A stretch of DNA of 64,000 nucleotides from Sulfitobacter sp. CW3 (GTDB lineage Bacteria > Pseudomonadota > Alphaproteobacteria > Rhodobacterales > Rhodobacteraceae): the NCBI RefSeq assembly GCF_019392245.1, contig NZ_JAHXRL010000002.1:496001-560000 (forward strand), in the 5' to 3' direction. Positions 9,005 to 17,946 of this stretch are shown here, in pieces. Every line of letters begins with the position of its first letter. Position 1 is the stretch's first letter. A program made the translations under genes and the position numbers. The notes below the pieces were generated by a model that saw nothing but the letters and a program-made list of their open reading frames with translations, made no database searches and was not told the origin of the DNA.

Positions 9005-10477
9005 ATGACTGACGCAAAGACAGACCTGAAATCCATGCTCAAAGACCCCAGTCTGCTGGAAACACGCGCCTATATTGGTGGTGAGTGGGTGGATGGCGAC
9101 GATGGCACCTTTGACGTAACCAACCCTGCGCGCGGCGATGTGATTGCCAAAGTGGCCGATCTAAGCCGCGCCCAAGTGGCGGGCGCGATTGCCCAAGCCG
9201 AGAAAGCCCAGAAAGAATGGGCATCCTGGACCGGCAAGGAACGCGCAGGCGTCATGCGCAAGTGGTTCGATCTGATGATGGCAAACCAGGACGATCTGGG
9301 CATCATCCTGACCGCTGAACAAGGCAAGCCCCTGGCCGAAGCCAAAGGCGAGATCGCCTATGGCGCGTCGTTCATCGAATTCATGGGCGAACAGGCCAAG
9401 CGCGTGTACGGCGAAACCATTCCCGGCCACCAGCGCGACAAACGCATCACCGTGATCAAGCAGCCCATCGGCGTCGCGGCATCGATTACACCGTGGAACT
9501 TCCCCAACGCGATGATCACCCGCAAGGCCGCACCTGCGCTGGCCGCCGGCTGTGCCTTTGTTGCGCGCCCTGCCGCTGAAACACCGCTGTCCGCCATCGT
9601 CATGGGTGTGCTGGCGGAACGCGCGGGCATTCCCGCGGGCGTGTTCAACGTGGTGCCGTCTTCGTCGTCCTCTGCCATCGGCAAGGAATTCTGCGAGAAC
9701 CCCGCCGTGCGCAAGCTGACGTTCACCGGATCGACCGAAGTGGGCCGTATCCTGATGAAGCAAGCCGCCGATCAGGTTATGAAATGTTCGATGGAACTGG
9801 GCGGCAACGCACCGTTCATCGTGTTTGATGATGCCGATCTGGATGCCGCCGTCGAAGGCGCGATCTTGTGCAAATTCCGCAACAACGGTCAGACCTGCGT
9901 TTGCGCCAACCGCATCTATGTGCAGGCCGGTGTCTATGACGCTTTCGCCGAAAAACTGAAGGCAGCCGTCGAGAAACTGAAGGTCGGTGACGGCTTTGAA
10001 GATGGCGTGGCCCTTGGCCCGCTGATCAACCCCGCCGCTGGCGAGAAGGTCAAAGAACATATCGAGGATGCCAAATCCAAGGGTGCCCAAGTGATCTTGG
10101 GTGAAGGTGGCGATATGAACGGTAACTTCCTGCCGCCCACGATCATGACTGGCGTAACCCAAGACATGATGGTCGCGACCGAAGAAACCTTTGGCCCGCT
10201 GGCACCGCTGTTCAAATTTGACACCGTTGATGATGTGATCGCGATGGCAAACGACACGATCTTTGGTCTGGCGTCCTACTTCTATGCCAAAGACCTAAGC
10301 CGCGTGTACAAAGTCGCCGAGGCGCTGGAATATGGCATCGTGGGCGTGAACACGGGTATCATCTCGACCGAGGTTGCACCGTTTGGCGGCGTCAAACAGT
10401 CCGGTCTGGGCCGCGAAGGCAGCCACCACGGGATCGAGGATTACCTCGAGATGAAATACATCTGCATGTCGGTCTGA
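9005..10477 (+). CDS. gabD: NAD(P)-dependent succinate-semialdehyde dehydrogenase
   Basis: A 490-residue aldehyde dehydrogenase. Diagnostic motifs are the cofactor segment ITPWNFPNAMITRKAAPALA, the Rossmann FTGSTEVGRILM, the general-base motif MELGGNAPFIVFDDADL (Glu in ELGG) and the catalytic-cysteine motif NNGQTCVCANRIYVQ. The double Cys and the R/S substrate region are typical of GabD, which oxidises succinate semialdehyde to succinate. ATG 9005 follows GGAGAGA with normal spacing; an in-frame upstream start (8972) lacks one. A strong terminator follows at 10491. It is monocistronic, convergent with an aminotransferase gene that could in principle supply semialdehydes. Confidence 0.9.
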   Translation: MTDAKTDLKSMLKDPSLLETRAYIGGEWVDGDDGTFDVTNPARGDVIAKVADLSRAQVAGAIAQAEKAQKEWASWTGKERAGVMRKWFDLMMANQDDLGIILTAEQGKPLAEAKGEIAYGASFIEFMGEQAKRVYGETIPGHQRDKRITVIKQPIGVAASITPWNFPNAMITRKAAPALAAGCAFVARPAAETPLSAIVMGVLAERAGIPAGVFNVVPSSSSSAIGKEFCENPAVRKLTFTGSTEVGRILMKQAADQVMKCSMELGGNAPFIVFDDADLDAAVEGAILCKFRNNGQTCVCANRIYVQAGVYDAFAEKLKAAVEKLKVGDGFEDGVALGPLINPAAGEKVKEHIEDAKSKGAQVILGEGGDMNGNFLPPTIMTGVTQDMMVATEETFGPLAPLFKFDTVDDVIAMANDTIFGLASYFYAKDLSRVYKVAEALEYGIVGVNTGIISTEVAPFGGVKQSGLGREGSHHGIEDYLEMKYICMSV

Positions 10478-10490
10478 TAGTTGCAGAAAG

Positions 10491-10526
10491 CGGGCGGCGG
10501 AATGATCCTGCCGCCCGTTTTCGTTT
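10491..10526 (+). terminator. Rho-independent terminator after gabD
   Basis: An 8-bp GC stem (CGGGCGGC / GCCGCCCG) with an 11-base loop is followed by TTTTCGTTT. It lies 14 bases after the gabD stop and ends at the convergent aminotransferase stop. Confidence 0.85.
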
Positions 10527-11745
10527 AAGCGTCCAGCGCGTTGGTGATCAGATGCCCCAACCGCTTGATGCCCTCGGCGATCTTGGCCTCGTCCGAGGTT
10601 GCATAGCTAAGCCGCAGCGTGTTGCGCCCTGATCCATCGGCAAAGAACGCATGACCGGGCACAAAGGCCACCCGTTCGGTTTTCAGAGATTCGGCCAACA
10701 GATCGGCCCCATCCAGCGTTTCAGGCAATATCACCCAAATGAACATCCCGCCTTCGGGTTTTGTCCAGCTGACACCGTCCGGCATGTGTTCCTCAAGCGC
10801 GTTCAGCATCACATCACGCCGCCCGCGATAGGCCGCGCGGATTTTGGCAACATGGCTGTCGAAATGCTGTTCGGCAACGTGGGTAATCGCGATCTGGTTC
10901 AGCGTGGCGCTGTGCAAATCCGCCGCCTGTTTCATCAACACAAGCTGGTTGATCACGGGCATCGCGGCGCAGACCCAACCGACACGCAGGCCGGGCGACA
11001 ACGTCTTGGAAAAACTGCCGCAATAAATCGTGCGACAGGCCTCAAGATCACCACCTTTGCGCGCGGCCTCTAGCGCCAGAATCGGCGGAATCGCCTCGCC
11101 GTCAAAACGCAGCGCTTGATAGGCGGCGTCTTCGATCACCGCGATCTCCATCTCGTCGGCCAGATCAATGACCCGTTCGCGGGCGGCGCGGCTGACGGTG
11201 GCACCGGTCGGGTTGGCGAAATCAACCGACAGATAGGCAAACTTGGCTTTGCCGCCTGCCGCCTCGGCCTCTGCTGCGTAATCGGCACCAGCCCGGTTGC
11301 TAAGCGGGTCCAGCTTGTCATAGCGCGGCTCGTAGGCGTTGAACGCGCCCAACGCGCCCAGATAGGTTGGCCAGCCAACCAAGGCCGTGTCACCGGGCGA
11401 CAGGAACAGCTTGCCCAGATAATCCAACGCTTGCTGGGAACCCGACGTGATCAGGATGTTGTCTGGGGTCGCAGGAATGCCGATTTCCTGCATCTGCTTG
11501 GCAATCCAGACCCGCAGCGGTTTGTGGCCCTCGCTGGTGGAATATTGCAGCCCCTGTGCGGCCATCGGGCCCGATAACGCCTCGGCGTATGCCTCTTGGA
11601 AGGCCTGTTTGGGAAACAGTTCAGGGTCAGGAATACCGCCTGCGAAGGATATGATATCCGGTTGATCCAGCAGCTTTAACAGCTCGCGGATTTCAGATGC
11701 CTTCATGCGTGTGGCGCGTGTCGCGAATATTTCTTGCAAGGACAT
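10525..11745 (-). CDS. PLP-dependent aminotransferase, class I/II (2-aminoadipate/MocR-core type)
   Basis: A 406-residue fold-type I aminotransferase. Visible features: substrate loop IISFAGGIPDPELFP, LQYSTSEGHKPLR, ILITSGSQQALDYLGKLF, the PLP-stacking region and the PLP-lysine motif YCGSFSKTLSPGLRVGWV, then EGGMFIWV and the late NTLRLSYA carrying the carboxylate-binding Arg. These match the LysN/2-aminoadipate and multi-substrate valine-pyruvate-like branch. It has no N-terminal GntR domain, so it is an enzyme, not a MocR regulator. It is transcribed alone towards gabD. The specific amino donor cannot be fixed from sequence. Confidence 0.85.
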   Translation of the reverse strand: MSLQEIFATRATRMKASEIRELLKLLDQPDIISFAGGIPDPELFPKQAFQEAYAEALSGPMAAQGLQYSTSEGHKPLRVWIAKQMQEIGIPATPDNILITSGSQQALDYLGKLFLSPGDTALVGWPTYLGALGAFNAYEPRYDKLDPLSNRAGADYAAEAEAAGGKAKFAYLSVDFANPTGATVSRAARERVIDLADEMEIAVIEDAAYQALRFDGEAIPPILALEAARKGGDLEACRTIYCGSFSKTLSPGLRVGWVCAAMPVINQLVLMKQAADLHSATLNQIAITHVAEQHFDSHVAKIRAAYRGRRDVMLNALEEHMPDGVSWTKPEGGMFIWVILPETLDGADLLAESLKTERVAFVPGHAFFADGSGRNTLRLSYATSDEAKIAEGIKRLGHLITNALDA

Positions 11746-11842
11746 AGTGGCCCCTTCCCCAGTGAGTTGACGCAGATTGGCGTGCGAATCTTTTTAAGTC
11801 AATATTTGTGACCTAAGCCGCCTGAAACCAAACCGAAGACAC

Positions 11843-11870
11843 AAAAAGACCCGAGGCACTGCCCCGGGTC
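11843..11870 (-). terminator. Rho-independent terminator of the small heat-shock gene
   Basis: Read on the minus strand, a hairpin with arms GACCCG and CGGGTC (inner GGCA/TGCC pairs around one mismatch) is followed by TTTTT. It lies 25 bases after the hsp20 stop and isolates it from the downstream aminotransferase. Confidence 0.8.
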
Positions 11871-11894
11871 AAATTCGCGTGCTTTGAATAATGC

Positions 11895-12368
11895 TTAGTT
11901 TACAGACTTCGCATCAACCACATCTTTTTCGATCGTACCGGCGGTGGACCCTGCGATCTGGATCTGGCGCGGCTTCAGTGCTTCGGGCACCTGGCGTTGC
12001 AGATCGATGTTCAGCATCCCATCAACATGGGTGGCACCCGTCACCTGCACATGGTCGGCTAGGTGAAACCGGCGCTCGAATGCGCGGGTCGCAATGCCAC
12101 GATGCAGATAGGTTTTGTCGGCCGTATCATCCGCCTTGCGGGCAGAAACGATCAGCGATTTTTCGCGTACTTCGACGCTTAGGTCCGCCTCGGAGAAACC
12201 GGCGACGGCAATCGAAATACGATAGGAATCATCGTCGAATTTTTCGATGTTGTAAGGGGGATAGCTGTTTTGTGCGACGTCATTGGTCGCGACGCGGTCC
12301 ATCAGGTTGGCGATTTGGTCAAAGCCAACAGTGGAACGATAAAGCGGTGCAAAATCAAAATTACGCAT
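11895..12368 (-). CDS. Small heat-shock protein, Hsp20/IbpA family
   Basis: A 157-residue Hsp20. The N-terminus MRNFDFAPLYRSTVGFDQI is IbpA-like. The alpha-crystallin domain runs from YPPYNIEKFDDDSYRISIAVAGF to the conserved hydrophobic hallmark AFERRFHLADHVQVTGA and GMLNIDLQRQVPEALKPR, which contains the C-terminal I/V-x-I-type tail (RQIQIA). Such ATP-independent chaperones hold unfolding proteins during heat or oxidative stress. Regulation is visible: an RpoH-type promoter lies 100-130 bases upstream (12472-12500) and a terminator follows. GAGGA precedes the ATG at about 12 bases. Confidence 0.93.
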   Translation of the reverse strand: MRNFDFAPLYRSTVGFDQIANLMDRVATNDVAQNSYPPYNIEKFDDDSYRISIAVAGFSEADLSVEVREKSLIVSARKADDTADKTYLHRGIATRAFERRFHLADHVQVTGATHVDGMLNIDLQRQVPEALKPRQIQIAGSTAGTIEKDVVDAKSVN

Positions 12369-12471
12369 AGGTGTTCATCCTCGTTTGAGCGATTTACGTC
12401 TCCGGGCCTTCCACTGCGGACAGGCCCTTGTTTCAGGTCCAAAACCCTATCTAGGCGTCTTGGTGAAACTG

Positions 12472-12500
12472 ATGTGGGGATGAATAAATGCGGTTTCAAG
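12472..12500 (-). promoter_or_regulatory. Sigma-32 (RpoH) type heat-shock promoter of hsp20
   Basis: On the minus strand, CTTGAAA (12500-12494) is followed after a 14-base spacer by CCCCACAT (12479-12472). The established sigma-32 consensus is CTTGAAA - 11 to 16 bases - CCCCATNT, so the -35 is perfect and the -10 differs at one informative position. The expected start is about 12465, leaving a 5' leader of about 95 bases before the hsp20 ATG. Confidence 0.82.
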
Positions 12501-12535
12501 AGGGTCGGATTAGCGCGATATGCGCCATTATTTCA

Positions 12536-13351
12536 CTAAGGCTTTACAAACTTGGCCCCGGTCGTGCGACGGCGGTCAGATGCGGATACCGTTTTTTGTT
12601 CAATACCGGGCGCATGGTAGACACCTTTTCCGGCAACCAGTTCGGCCTGCAACAGCGCAAGCGGGGTCCCCAATGCGGTGCCTAGCGAAACTTGATTGCC
12701 CTCGACTTGTGCTTTGGCGGACACCACCGAAACGATCTGCGGCACACCGTTTGAAAAGGTAAAAATAGGCGCGCCACTTGATCCGAAATCAACGGAACAT
12801 GTGGTGACCAGAACACCTTCCTGGCGGGCCAGAACGCTGCACATTTCTTGCAGTGATGGTGCTTCGGCGCGGTCTTTGGCATAGCTGACCACACCCAATC
12901 TGTCGCCGCGACGCGGGCGTGCAGCCGTTTCAAAAGGGACAATCGTGGTGTTCTGGATCGCGCGGTCAAGTTCCAGCAGGGCCAGATCATTGCGCACCCG
13001 TTGTGGTGATACGGCCCCGTCATAGACGTAGTCAGGATGTACCACCGCGCGGCGAATATTGCGGTACGCGCCCGCGCGTCCATTGCGCCAGCCTGCCAGA
13101 AATTCGACATCTCTGTGATCAATGCGCTGCTTGGTCTTGCGGTCAAACAGACAATGGGCAGCCGTTAAAACAAGGCGCGGCGCAATCAATGCACCCGTGC
13201 AAAATCCTGCGCCAGCGATATCCAGCCTGCCAACGGCCTCCCATGCGCGCGCGTCGACACCGCTTTCCAAGCTGCGCAGATCCGCATCTTGCGACAACAC
13301 AGCGGTCGCGACGGTCAGCAAGGCAAAAGAAAGGGCTACCCAACGGCGCAT
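12536..13351 (-). CDS. Secreted trypsin-like serine protease
   Basis: A 271-residue protein with a signal peptide (MRRWVALSFALLTVATAVLS). The chymotrypsin-fold triad is visible: His in VLTAAHCLFD, Asp in RNDLALLELD and Ser in DFGSSGAPIF. The Ser motif is GSSGAP where trypsins have GDSGGP; this form is common in bacterial V8/glutamyl-endopeptidase-like proteases. Two other Cys pairs (FCTGAL...AAHC; CSVL...TCSVDF) could make disulfides. It is probably exported. The C-terminal ~35 residues (VYHAPGIEQKTVSASDRRR) look unstructured and basic. Confidence 0.85.
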   Translation of the reverse strand: MRRWVALSFALLTVATAVLSQDADLRSLESGVDARAWEAVGRLDIAGAGFCTGALIAPRLVLTAAHCLFDRKTKQRIDHRDVEFLAGWRNGRAGAYRNIRRAVVHPDYVYDGAVSPQRVRNDLALLELDRAIQNTTIVPFETAARPRRGDRLGVVSYAKDRAEAPSLQEMCSVLARQEGVLVTTCSVDFGSSGAPIFTFSNGVPQIVSVVSAKAQVEGNQVSLGTALGTPLALLQAELVAGKGVYHAPGIEQKTVSASDRRRTTGAKFVKP

Positions 13352-13432
13352 GGCAAAGCTCCCTTTCTTTGGAGTTCGCTAAGAATAGACTCAACCGCTA
13401 ATGGCTAGATAAGGCATAAATAGGGCAAGATT

Positions 13433-14824
13433 TCACCGCAGTTTGGGTATCTCGCCCTTGGGGTCATATTCACGTGTCAGCGCCGGTGGTTTCGGCCCGC
13501 CACTGGCCCAATCCAACAGCTCGACCGTGTGGACAACAGGGATACCCGCAGCCGACCCGATTTGCATCATGCATCCGATGTTCCCCGCTGCAATCACATC
13601 TGGGTTCTTGGCCTTCAAGGTTTTGATTTTACGATCTTTCAATTGCTTTGAAATCTCTGGCTGCATCAAATTATAGGTCCCCGCCGATCCGCAACACAAA
13701 TGGGCATCAGCGGGTTCAACCACTGTAAAACCGGCATCCCTTAGCAAGTCTTTGGGATAGGTCTTGATCTGCTGGCCGTGCTGCAAGGAACAAGCGGCAT
13801 GATAGGCGACAACCATCCCTTGATGGACAGGTTCACGCGGCACAACGGCATCAATTCCTGCAATGTTATCTTTGGCGGGCCTTGGCGCTGCGCTGGTTTC
13901 CTCTGTCTGTGTGAGGTCGATCAATACCTCCGACACATCCCGCGCAATCGCCGATACCCGTGCCGCATCTGCCGCAAGGGGATCGTTGCGAAACATGTGC
14001 CCGTAATCCTTGACGGTGGTGCCACAACCCGACGTGTTGATGACAATGGCATCCAGCCCCTGCCCGTCAATCTCGGCGCACCATGCCTTGATGTTTTTGG
14101 CCGCTGTTGCGTGGCTTTCGCGGGTCTTGCCCATGTGATGGGTTAACGCCCCGCAACATCCCGCCCCTTCCGCCACAACGACCTCGCAGCCCAACCGCGT
14201 CAGCAGGCGGATCGTGGCATCATTAATGTCGGTGTTCAGCGCCTTTTGCGCACAACCCGTCATCAGCGCCACGCGTTTTTTGCGGGCACCTTGCGGGGCA
14301 AAGCTTTGCGGGTCGTCGTTGCGGCTGACCGGTGGAATGGTCTTCGGGGCCATCTCAAGCATCGCCCTAAGCCGGGCATCCGGCATCAACCGCGCAAAGG
14401 GCCGCCCGATCTTGGCCCCTAGCAGCGCCAACCGAAACCGCGTCGGGTACGGCAAAATCCGCGCCAAAATCCAACGCAGCGCACGATCACTAAAGGGCCG
14501 CTTGTAGCGCTGTTCGATATAGTCGCGCGCGTGGTCCACCAGATGCATGTAATGCACACCCGACGGGCAAGTCGTCATACAGGCAAGGCAGGACAGGCAC
14601 CGATCGATATGTTTGACCGTTTTTTCATCTGGATCACGGTCGTTTTCCAGCATGTCCTTGATCAGGTAAATGCGCCCGCGCGGGCTGTCCAACTCATCCC
14701 CTAACACTTGATAGGTCGGGCATGTTGCGGTGCAAAATCCGCAATGCACGCAGGCGCGCAATATCTCGTTGCTGCGTCGGATTGCAGGGTTTTTCAACTG
14801 CTCAGGGGTGAATGTGGTTTGCAT
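13433..14824 (-). CDS. glcF: Glycolate oxidase iron-sulfur subunit
   Basis: A 463-residue GlcF. Two 4Fe-4S clusters are bound by CVHCGFCTATCPTYQ and CLSCLACMTTCPSGVHY in the first ~85 residues. The rest contains two CCG domains (GAGCCGALTHHMG and HLCCGSAGTYNL) that define heterodisulfide-reductase-like electron-transfer subunits. With GlcD and GlcE it makes the membrane-associated complex that oxidises glycolate to glyoxylate and passes electrons to the quinone pool. It is the last gene of the operon glcD-glcE-orf121-glcF, 45 bases after the orf121 stop. Confidence 0.93.
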   Translation of the reverse strand: MQTTFTPEQLKNPAIRRSNEILRACVHCGFCTATCPTYQVLGDELDSPRGRIYLIKDMLENDRDPDEKTVKHIDRCLSCLACMTTCPSGVHYMHLVDHARDYIEQRYKRPFSDRALRWILARILPYPTRFRLALLGAKIGRPFARLMPDARLRAMLEMAPKTIPPVSRNDDPQSFAPQGARKKRVALMTGCAQKALNTDINDATIRLLTRLGCEVVVAEGAGCCGALTHHMGKTRESHATAAKNIKAWCAEIDGQGLDAIVINTSGCGTTVKDYGHMFRNDPLAADAARVSAIARDVSEVLIDLTQTEETSAAPRPAKDNIAGIDAVVPREPVHQGMVVAYHAACSLQHGQQIKTYPKDLLRDAGFTVVEPADAHLCCGSAGTYNLMQPEISKQLKDRKIKTLKAKNPDVIAAGNIGCMMQIGSAAGIPVVHTVELLDWASGGPKPPALTREYDPKGEIPKLR

Positions 14825-14869
14825 GAATACTCCGGCGATTACAGGTCAAGGCCCACGAGCCCTAGAAAG

Positions 14870-15235
14870 TCAGGGGGCTAGGAAGCTGGCCCAAGCCAGC
14901 CCGAACCAAGGGATGGTGGTGCCAATGGCACCTAAAACAGCCGTCCAGCGCCGCACCATTTGATCAGGATAGGCATGGCGCAGCGCCTGAGTGACAAAGG
15001 CCATGACGCCAATCCACCCCAACCAGATCAACACAAGGCTGATTCCGGCCATCAACATGTCCGCATCCAAGGGCCGCGCCCACCCATAGCGTATGGCAAG
15101 CGCGGCACCGACACACACAAGGGCAAAAACCGACAGAAACAGCATTTGCCTGCGAGACGGCTGGCGCTTTGTTATCGCGCGAAAGATCAAAGGCCCCACG
15201 ACGAAAATCAGCAGGAAAAGCAGGATCAGCGTCAT
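14870..15235 (-). CDS. Small polytopic membrane protein inside the glycolate oxidase operon
   Basis: A 121-residue, very hydrophobic protein with about four transmembrane helices (LILLFLLIFVVGPLIF; MLFLSVFALVCVGAALAI; MLMAGISLVLIWLGWIGVM; a C-terminal GTTIPWFGLAW segment). Its ATG overlaps the glcE stop by 4 bases (ATGA), and it lies between glcE and glcF, so it is translated with them. The context suggests a membrane anchor or quinone-side partner of the glycolate oxidase complex. I recognise no named family; the role is inference from position. Confidence 0.75.
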   Translation of the reverse strand: MTLILLFLLIFVVGPLIFRAITKRQPSRRQMLFLSVFALVCVGAALAIRYGWARPLDADMLMAGISLVLIWLGWIGVMAFVTQALRHAYPDQMVRRWTAVLGAIGTTIPWFGLAWASFLAP

Positions 15236-16350
15236 GCTGCATGTTCCATCAAGCCCGCGTTGAAAATATCCTTGGGGTCAAATTGCGCGCGCAATCTTGC
15301 TGTCAGCCGCGCCAGGCCAGCAGGTTCCGGGTGGAACATACCCAATCGTGCTTTGGTTGCCGAGTCTGCACGAACCAAGGTCGCATGGCCGTCAAACACA
15401 CCCACAGCTTGGCGCAGGTCATGTCCGGGGGCCGCCAGCAACCAGATCAACCCGCCAGCCCAGTCATAGAACCACGCCTGTGCACCGGATCGTGCCGCGA
15501 TAGCAGAGCCATCAGACGGCTTGCATGACACCCGCCAGACATCGCCATCCTTGCCATCAAACGCCGCTACATCACGGGTTGCGGCCCAGATACCTTCAGA
15601 CGCTACCGCATCGTGAACCACCATTTCCCCGCCGACTGAGGATAACAGCGCGCGGAGTTTACCCAATCGGTAGGTGACCGAGGCTTCAAACCCTTCAACC
15701 CGCAACTTGGTTTCCTGACTGGCCGGATCATGCGCGGCACCTGTTACCTCAAACGGACTGCCAAGCGCCCTTGCCATCGCCGCCACGCCGCCCGCATCAT
15801 CCAGACCGTGCAACACCAAAGTGGCGTGTGTTTCGGGTCTGGGCAGCACCTTCAACGACACCTCGCTCAGTACGCCAAGCGTGCCATAAGACCCCGCCAT
15901 CAGCTTGACCAGATCATAGCCAGTCACGTTTTTCATCACGCGCCCGCCGTTCTTGACGACAACACCTTGCCCGTCGACATACCGAACGCCCAACAGAAAA
16001 TCGCGCGCCGCTCCAACTGAAATACGGCGTGGGCCGCTGACATTCGCGGCCATCACGCCACCAATCGTCGGCGTACCCTTAGTACCCAGCAATGCCCGGT
16101 GATCCATCGGTTCGAACGCCAACCGCTGGTTTTCCTTGGCCAGCGCCGCCTCAATCTCGGCCACAGGCGTACCTGCCTTTGCCACCACTGTCATGGCACC
16201 CGGCTCGTAGAGTGAAATGCCGCTCAGCCCTGCAACAGATAAAACCGCACCTCGGGCCGGGACGCCGCGCGTGCCGCCGCCCTGAACCGCCAATGGACCA
16301 TCTGCGCCCTTAACCGCGTCCACAAGCGCCTGTTCTGAAGTGATGTCCAT
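15232..16350 (-). CDS. glcE: Glycolate oxidase FAD-binding subunit
   Basis: A 372-residue FAD-linked oxidase subunit starting MDITSEQALVDAVKGADG at ATG 16350; the open frame upstream is not needed. The FAD-binding PCMH-type domain shows GPLAVQGGGTRG, EPMDHRALLG-type segment, TIGGVMAANVSGPRRIS and GGRVMKNVTGYDLVKLMAGSYGTLG. Length and motifs fit GlcE, the shorter flavoprotein paralogue of GlcD lacking its full C-terminal part. It starts 65 bases after the glcD stop and overlaps the small membrane gene downstream. Confidence 0.92.
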   Translation of the reverse strand: MDITSEQALVDAVKGADGPLAVQGGGTRGVPARGAVLSVAGLSGISLYEPGAMTVVAKAGTPVAEIEAALAKENQRLAFEPMDHRALLGTKGTPTIGGVMAANVSGPRRISVGAARDFLLGVRYVDGQGVVVKNGGRVMKNVTGYDLVKLMAGSYGTLGVLSEVSLKVLPRPETHATLVLHGLDDAGGVAAMARALGSPFEVTGAAHDPASQETKLRVEGFEASVTYRLGKLRALLSSVGGEMVVHDAVASEGIWAATRDVAAFDGKDGDVWRVSCKPSDGSAIAARSGAQAWFYDWAGGLIWLLAAPGHDLRQAVGVFDGHATLVRADSATKARLGMFHPEPAGLARLTARLRAQFDPKDIFNAGLMEHAA

Positions 16351-16352
16351 TC

Positions 16353-16373
16353 TTCTCTGGCTCCTAAATATCC
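16353..16373. repeat. Short intergenic repeat TTCTCTGGCTC-nn-AAATATCC, copy 2
   Basis: The second copy of the sequence at 5696-5716. It lies in the 65-base gap between glcD and glcE, immediately upstream of the glcE ATG on the minus strand. It lacks the GC-rich hairpin that follows copy 1. Confidence 0.4.
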
Positions 16374-16415
16374 AAATCCGGCCCTGTGCCCCAAACACAG
16401 CGGCCTGCGGTCAAC

Positions 16416-17864
16416 CTATTCGGCGGCAATCTTTACCGCGCGGCGGGTTTCGGACGCATCAAGCGGAAATACTTTGGCGGGGTTCAACAACCATGCGGGG
16501 TCAAACACATCCTTCACCGCCATCTGGGCATTCAGATCGGCGGCAGCGTATTGCACATGCATCAGATCGCGCTTTTCAATGCCCACGCCATGTTCACCGG
16601 TCAGGCAACCGCCCACTTCGACACATAGCTTCAGCACCTCGGCACCGAATTCCTCGCACAGCTCCAGATCACCGGGTTTGTTTGCATCAAACAGGATCAG
16701 CGGGTGCATGTTGCCGTCGCCGGCATGGAACACATTCCCGACCTTAAGACCGTAATGGTCGCTCATCTCACCGATACGCTTCAACACATGCGGCAGGGAC
16801 GACACCGGGATCGTGCCATCAAGACACATGTAATCGTTGATCTGGCCCATCGCGCCAAAGGCCGATTTTCGACCCAACCAGATTTTGGCGCTTTCTTCGG
16901 CAGATTTGGATTGGCGCAGCTCGACCGGGTTATGCCGCCGCGCGATCTCCGAGATCAGTTCAAGCTGGTGATCAATCTCGGCGTCCGATCCTTCGACCTC
17001 GACGATCAGCAGGGCCTCGCACATCGGATAGCCGGCTTTTGCAAAGGCCTCGGTTGCCTCGATACAGGGGCGGTCCATGAATTCGATGGCAACGGGCAAA
17101 ACGCCCGCCTTGATGATGTCGGACACACAGGTGCCTGCGACTTCGTTATCATCGAAACCGATCAGAACAGGCCGCGCGCCTTCGGGTTTGTGCAGGATGC
17201 GCAAGGTGGCTTCGGTCACGACGCCAAGCTGCCCTTCGGACCCGCAGATCAGCCCCAACAGGTCAAGCCCCCCTGCATCCAGATGCGCGCCGCCGATGTC
17301 GATGATTTCACCATCCATCAGCACCATTTTGACGCCCATCAGGTTGTTCGTGGTCACACCGTATTTCAAACAATGCGCCCCGCCCGAATTCATCGCGATA
17401 TTGCCCGCAATGGCACAGGCAAGCTGGCTGGAGGGGTCGGGCGCATAGAAAAAACCGTGTTCCTCGACCGCGCCGGTCACGCTAAGGTTCGTGCGCCCGG
17501 TCTGAACACGGATGATGCGGTTTTCGTAATCTGTCTCAATCACGTCATTCATCCGCGCCACGCCCAGGATCACACAATCGGCTGTCGGCAGCGCGCCGCC
17601 CGCAAGGGATGTACCCGATCCGCGCGGCACGACGGGCACGCCTTCCTCGTGACAGATGCGCAGAACATCCGACACTTCCTGTGTCGAGGATGGCAGCACA
17701 GCAACCATGGGCGGGCATTTATAGGCGGTCAGCGCATCGCATTCGTATGCGCGGGTTTCACGTTCGTCGTGAATGACTGCATCTGGCGGCAAAACAGCCT
17801 GCAACCGCTCAACCACCCGCGCCTTGCGGGCCATGATTTCGGGGTTGGGAATAGGCATTTCCAT
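16416..17864 (-). CDS. glcD: Glycolate oxidase subunit GlcD (FAD-linked)
   Basis: A 482-residue GlcD, the main flavoprotein that oxidises glycolate to glyoxylate. The FAD-binding domain has VVPRGSGTSLAGGALP, the PCMH motif DPSSQLACAIAGNIAMNSGG and LLGLICGSEGQLGVVTEATLR. The C-terminal cap has the conserved VFHAGDGNMHPLILFD and the end motif GGCLTGEHGVGIEKRDLM with catalytic-site residues. ATG 17864 follows GAGGTGCGCC, and a second ATG sits two codons downstream. It is the first gene of the operon, so the promoter lies in the short region towards the divergent DUF599 gene. Confidence 0.94.
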   Translation of the reverse strand: MEMPIPNPEIMARKARVVERLQAVLPPDAVIHDERETRAYECDALTAYKCPPMVAVLPSSTQEVSDVLRICHEEGVPVVPRGSGTSLAGGALPTADCVILGVARMNDVIETDYENRIIRVQTGRTNLSVTGAVEEHGFFYAPDPSSQLACAIAGNIAMNSGGAHCLKYGVTTNNLMGVKMVLMDGEIIDIGGAHLDAGGLDLLGLICGSEGQLGVVTEATLRILHKPEGARPVLIGFDDNEVAGTCVSDIIKAGVLPVAIEFMDRPCIEATEAFAKAGYPMCEALLIVEVEGSDAEIDHQLELISEIARRHNPVELRQSKSAEESAKIWLGRKSAFGAMGQINDYMCLDGTIPVSSLPHVLKRIGEMSDHYGLKVGNVFHAGDGNMHPLILFDANKPGDLELCEEFGAEVLKLCVEVGGCLTGEHGVGIEKRDLMHVQYAAADLNAQMAVKDVFDPAWLLNPAKVFPLDASETRRAVKIAAE

Positions 17865-17946
17865 GGCGCACCTCATATTTTGGTAAAATAATATGACCAA
17901 TTTAGGCCATTGGCAAGTTGGAACCGTCCAGCGTATGCATCATTGC

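Noticed and set aside
16704..17891. A 395-codon open frame on the plus strand opposite glcD
   Set aside because: It is antisense to a clear GlcD, rich in His, Arg and Asp as expected of a high-GC shadow, and matches no family. The same applies to the long open frames opposite leuB (27520-28809) and the membrane/EEP genes (25879-27351).
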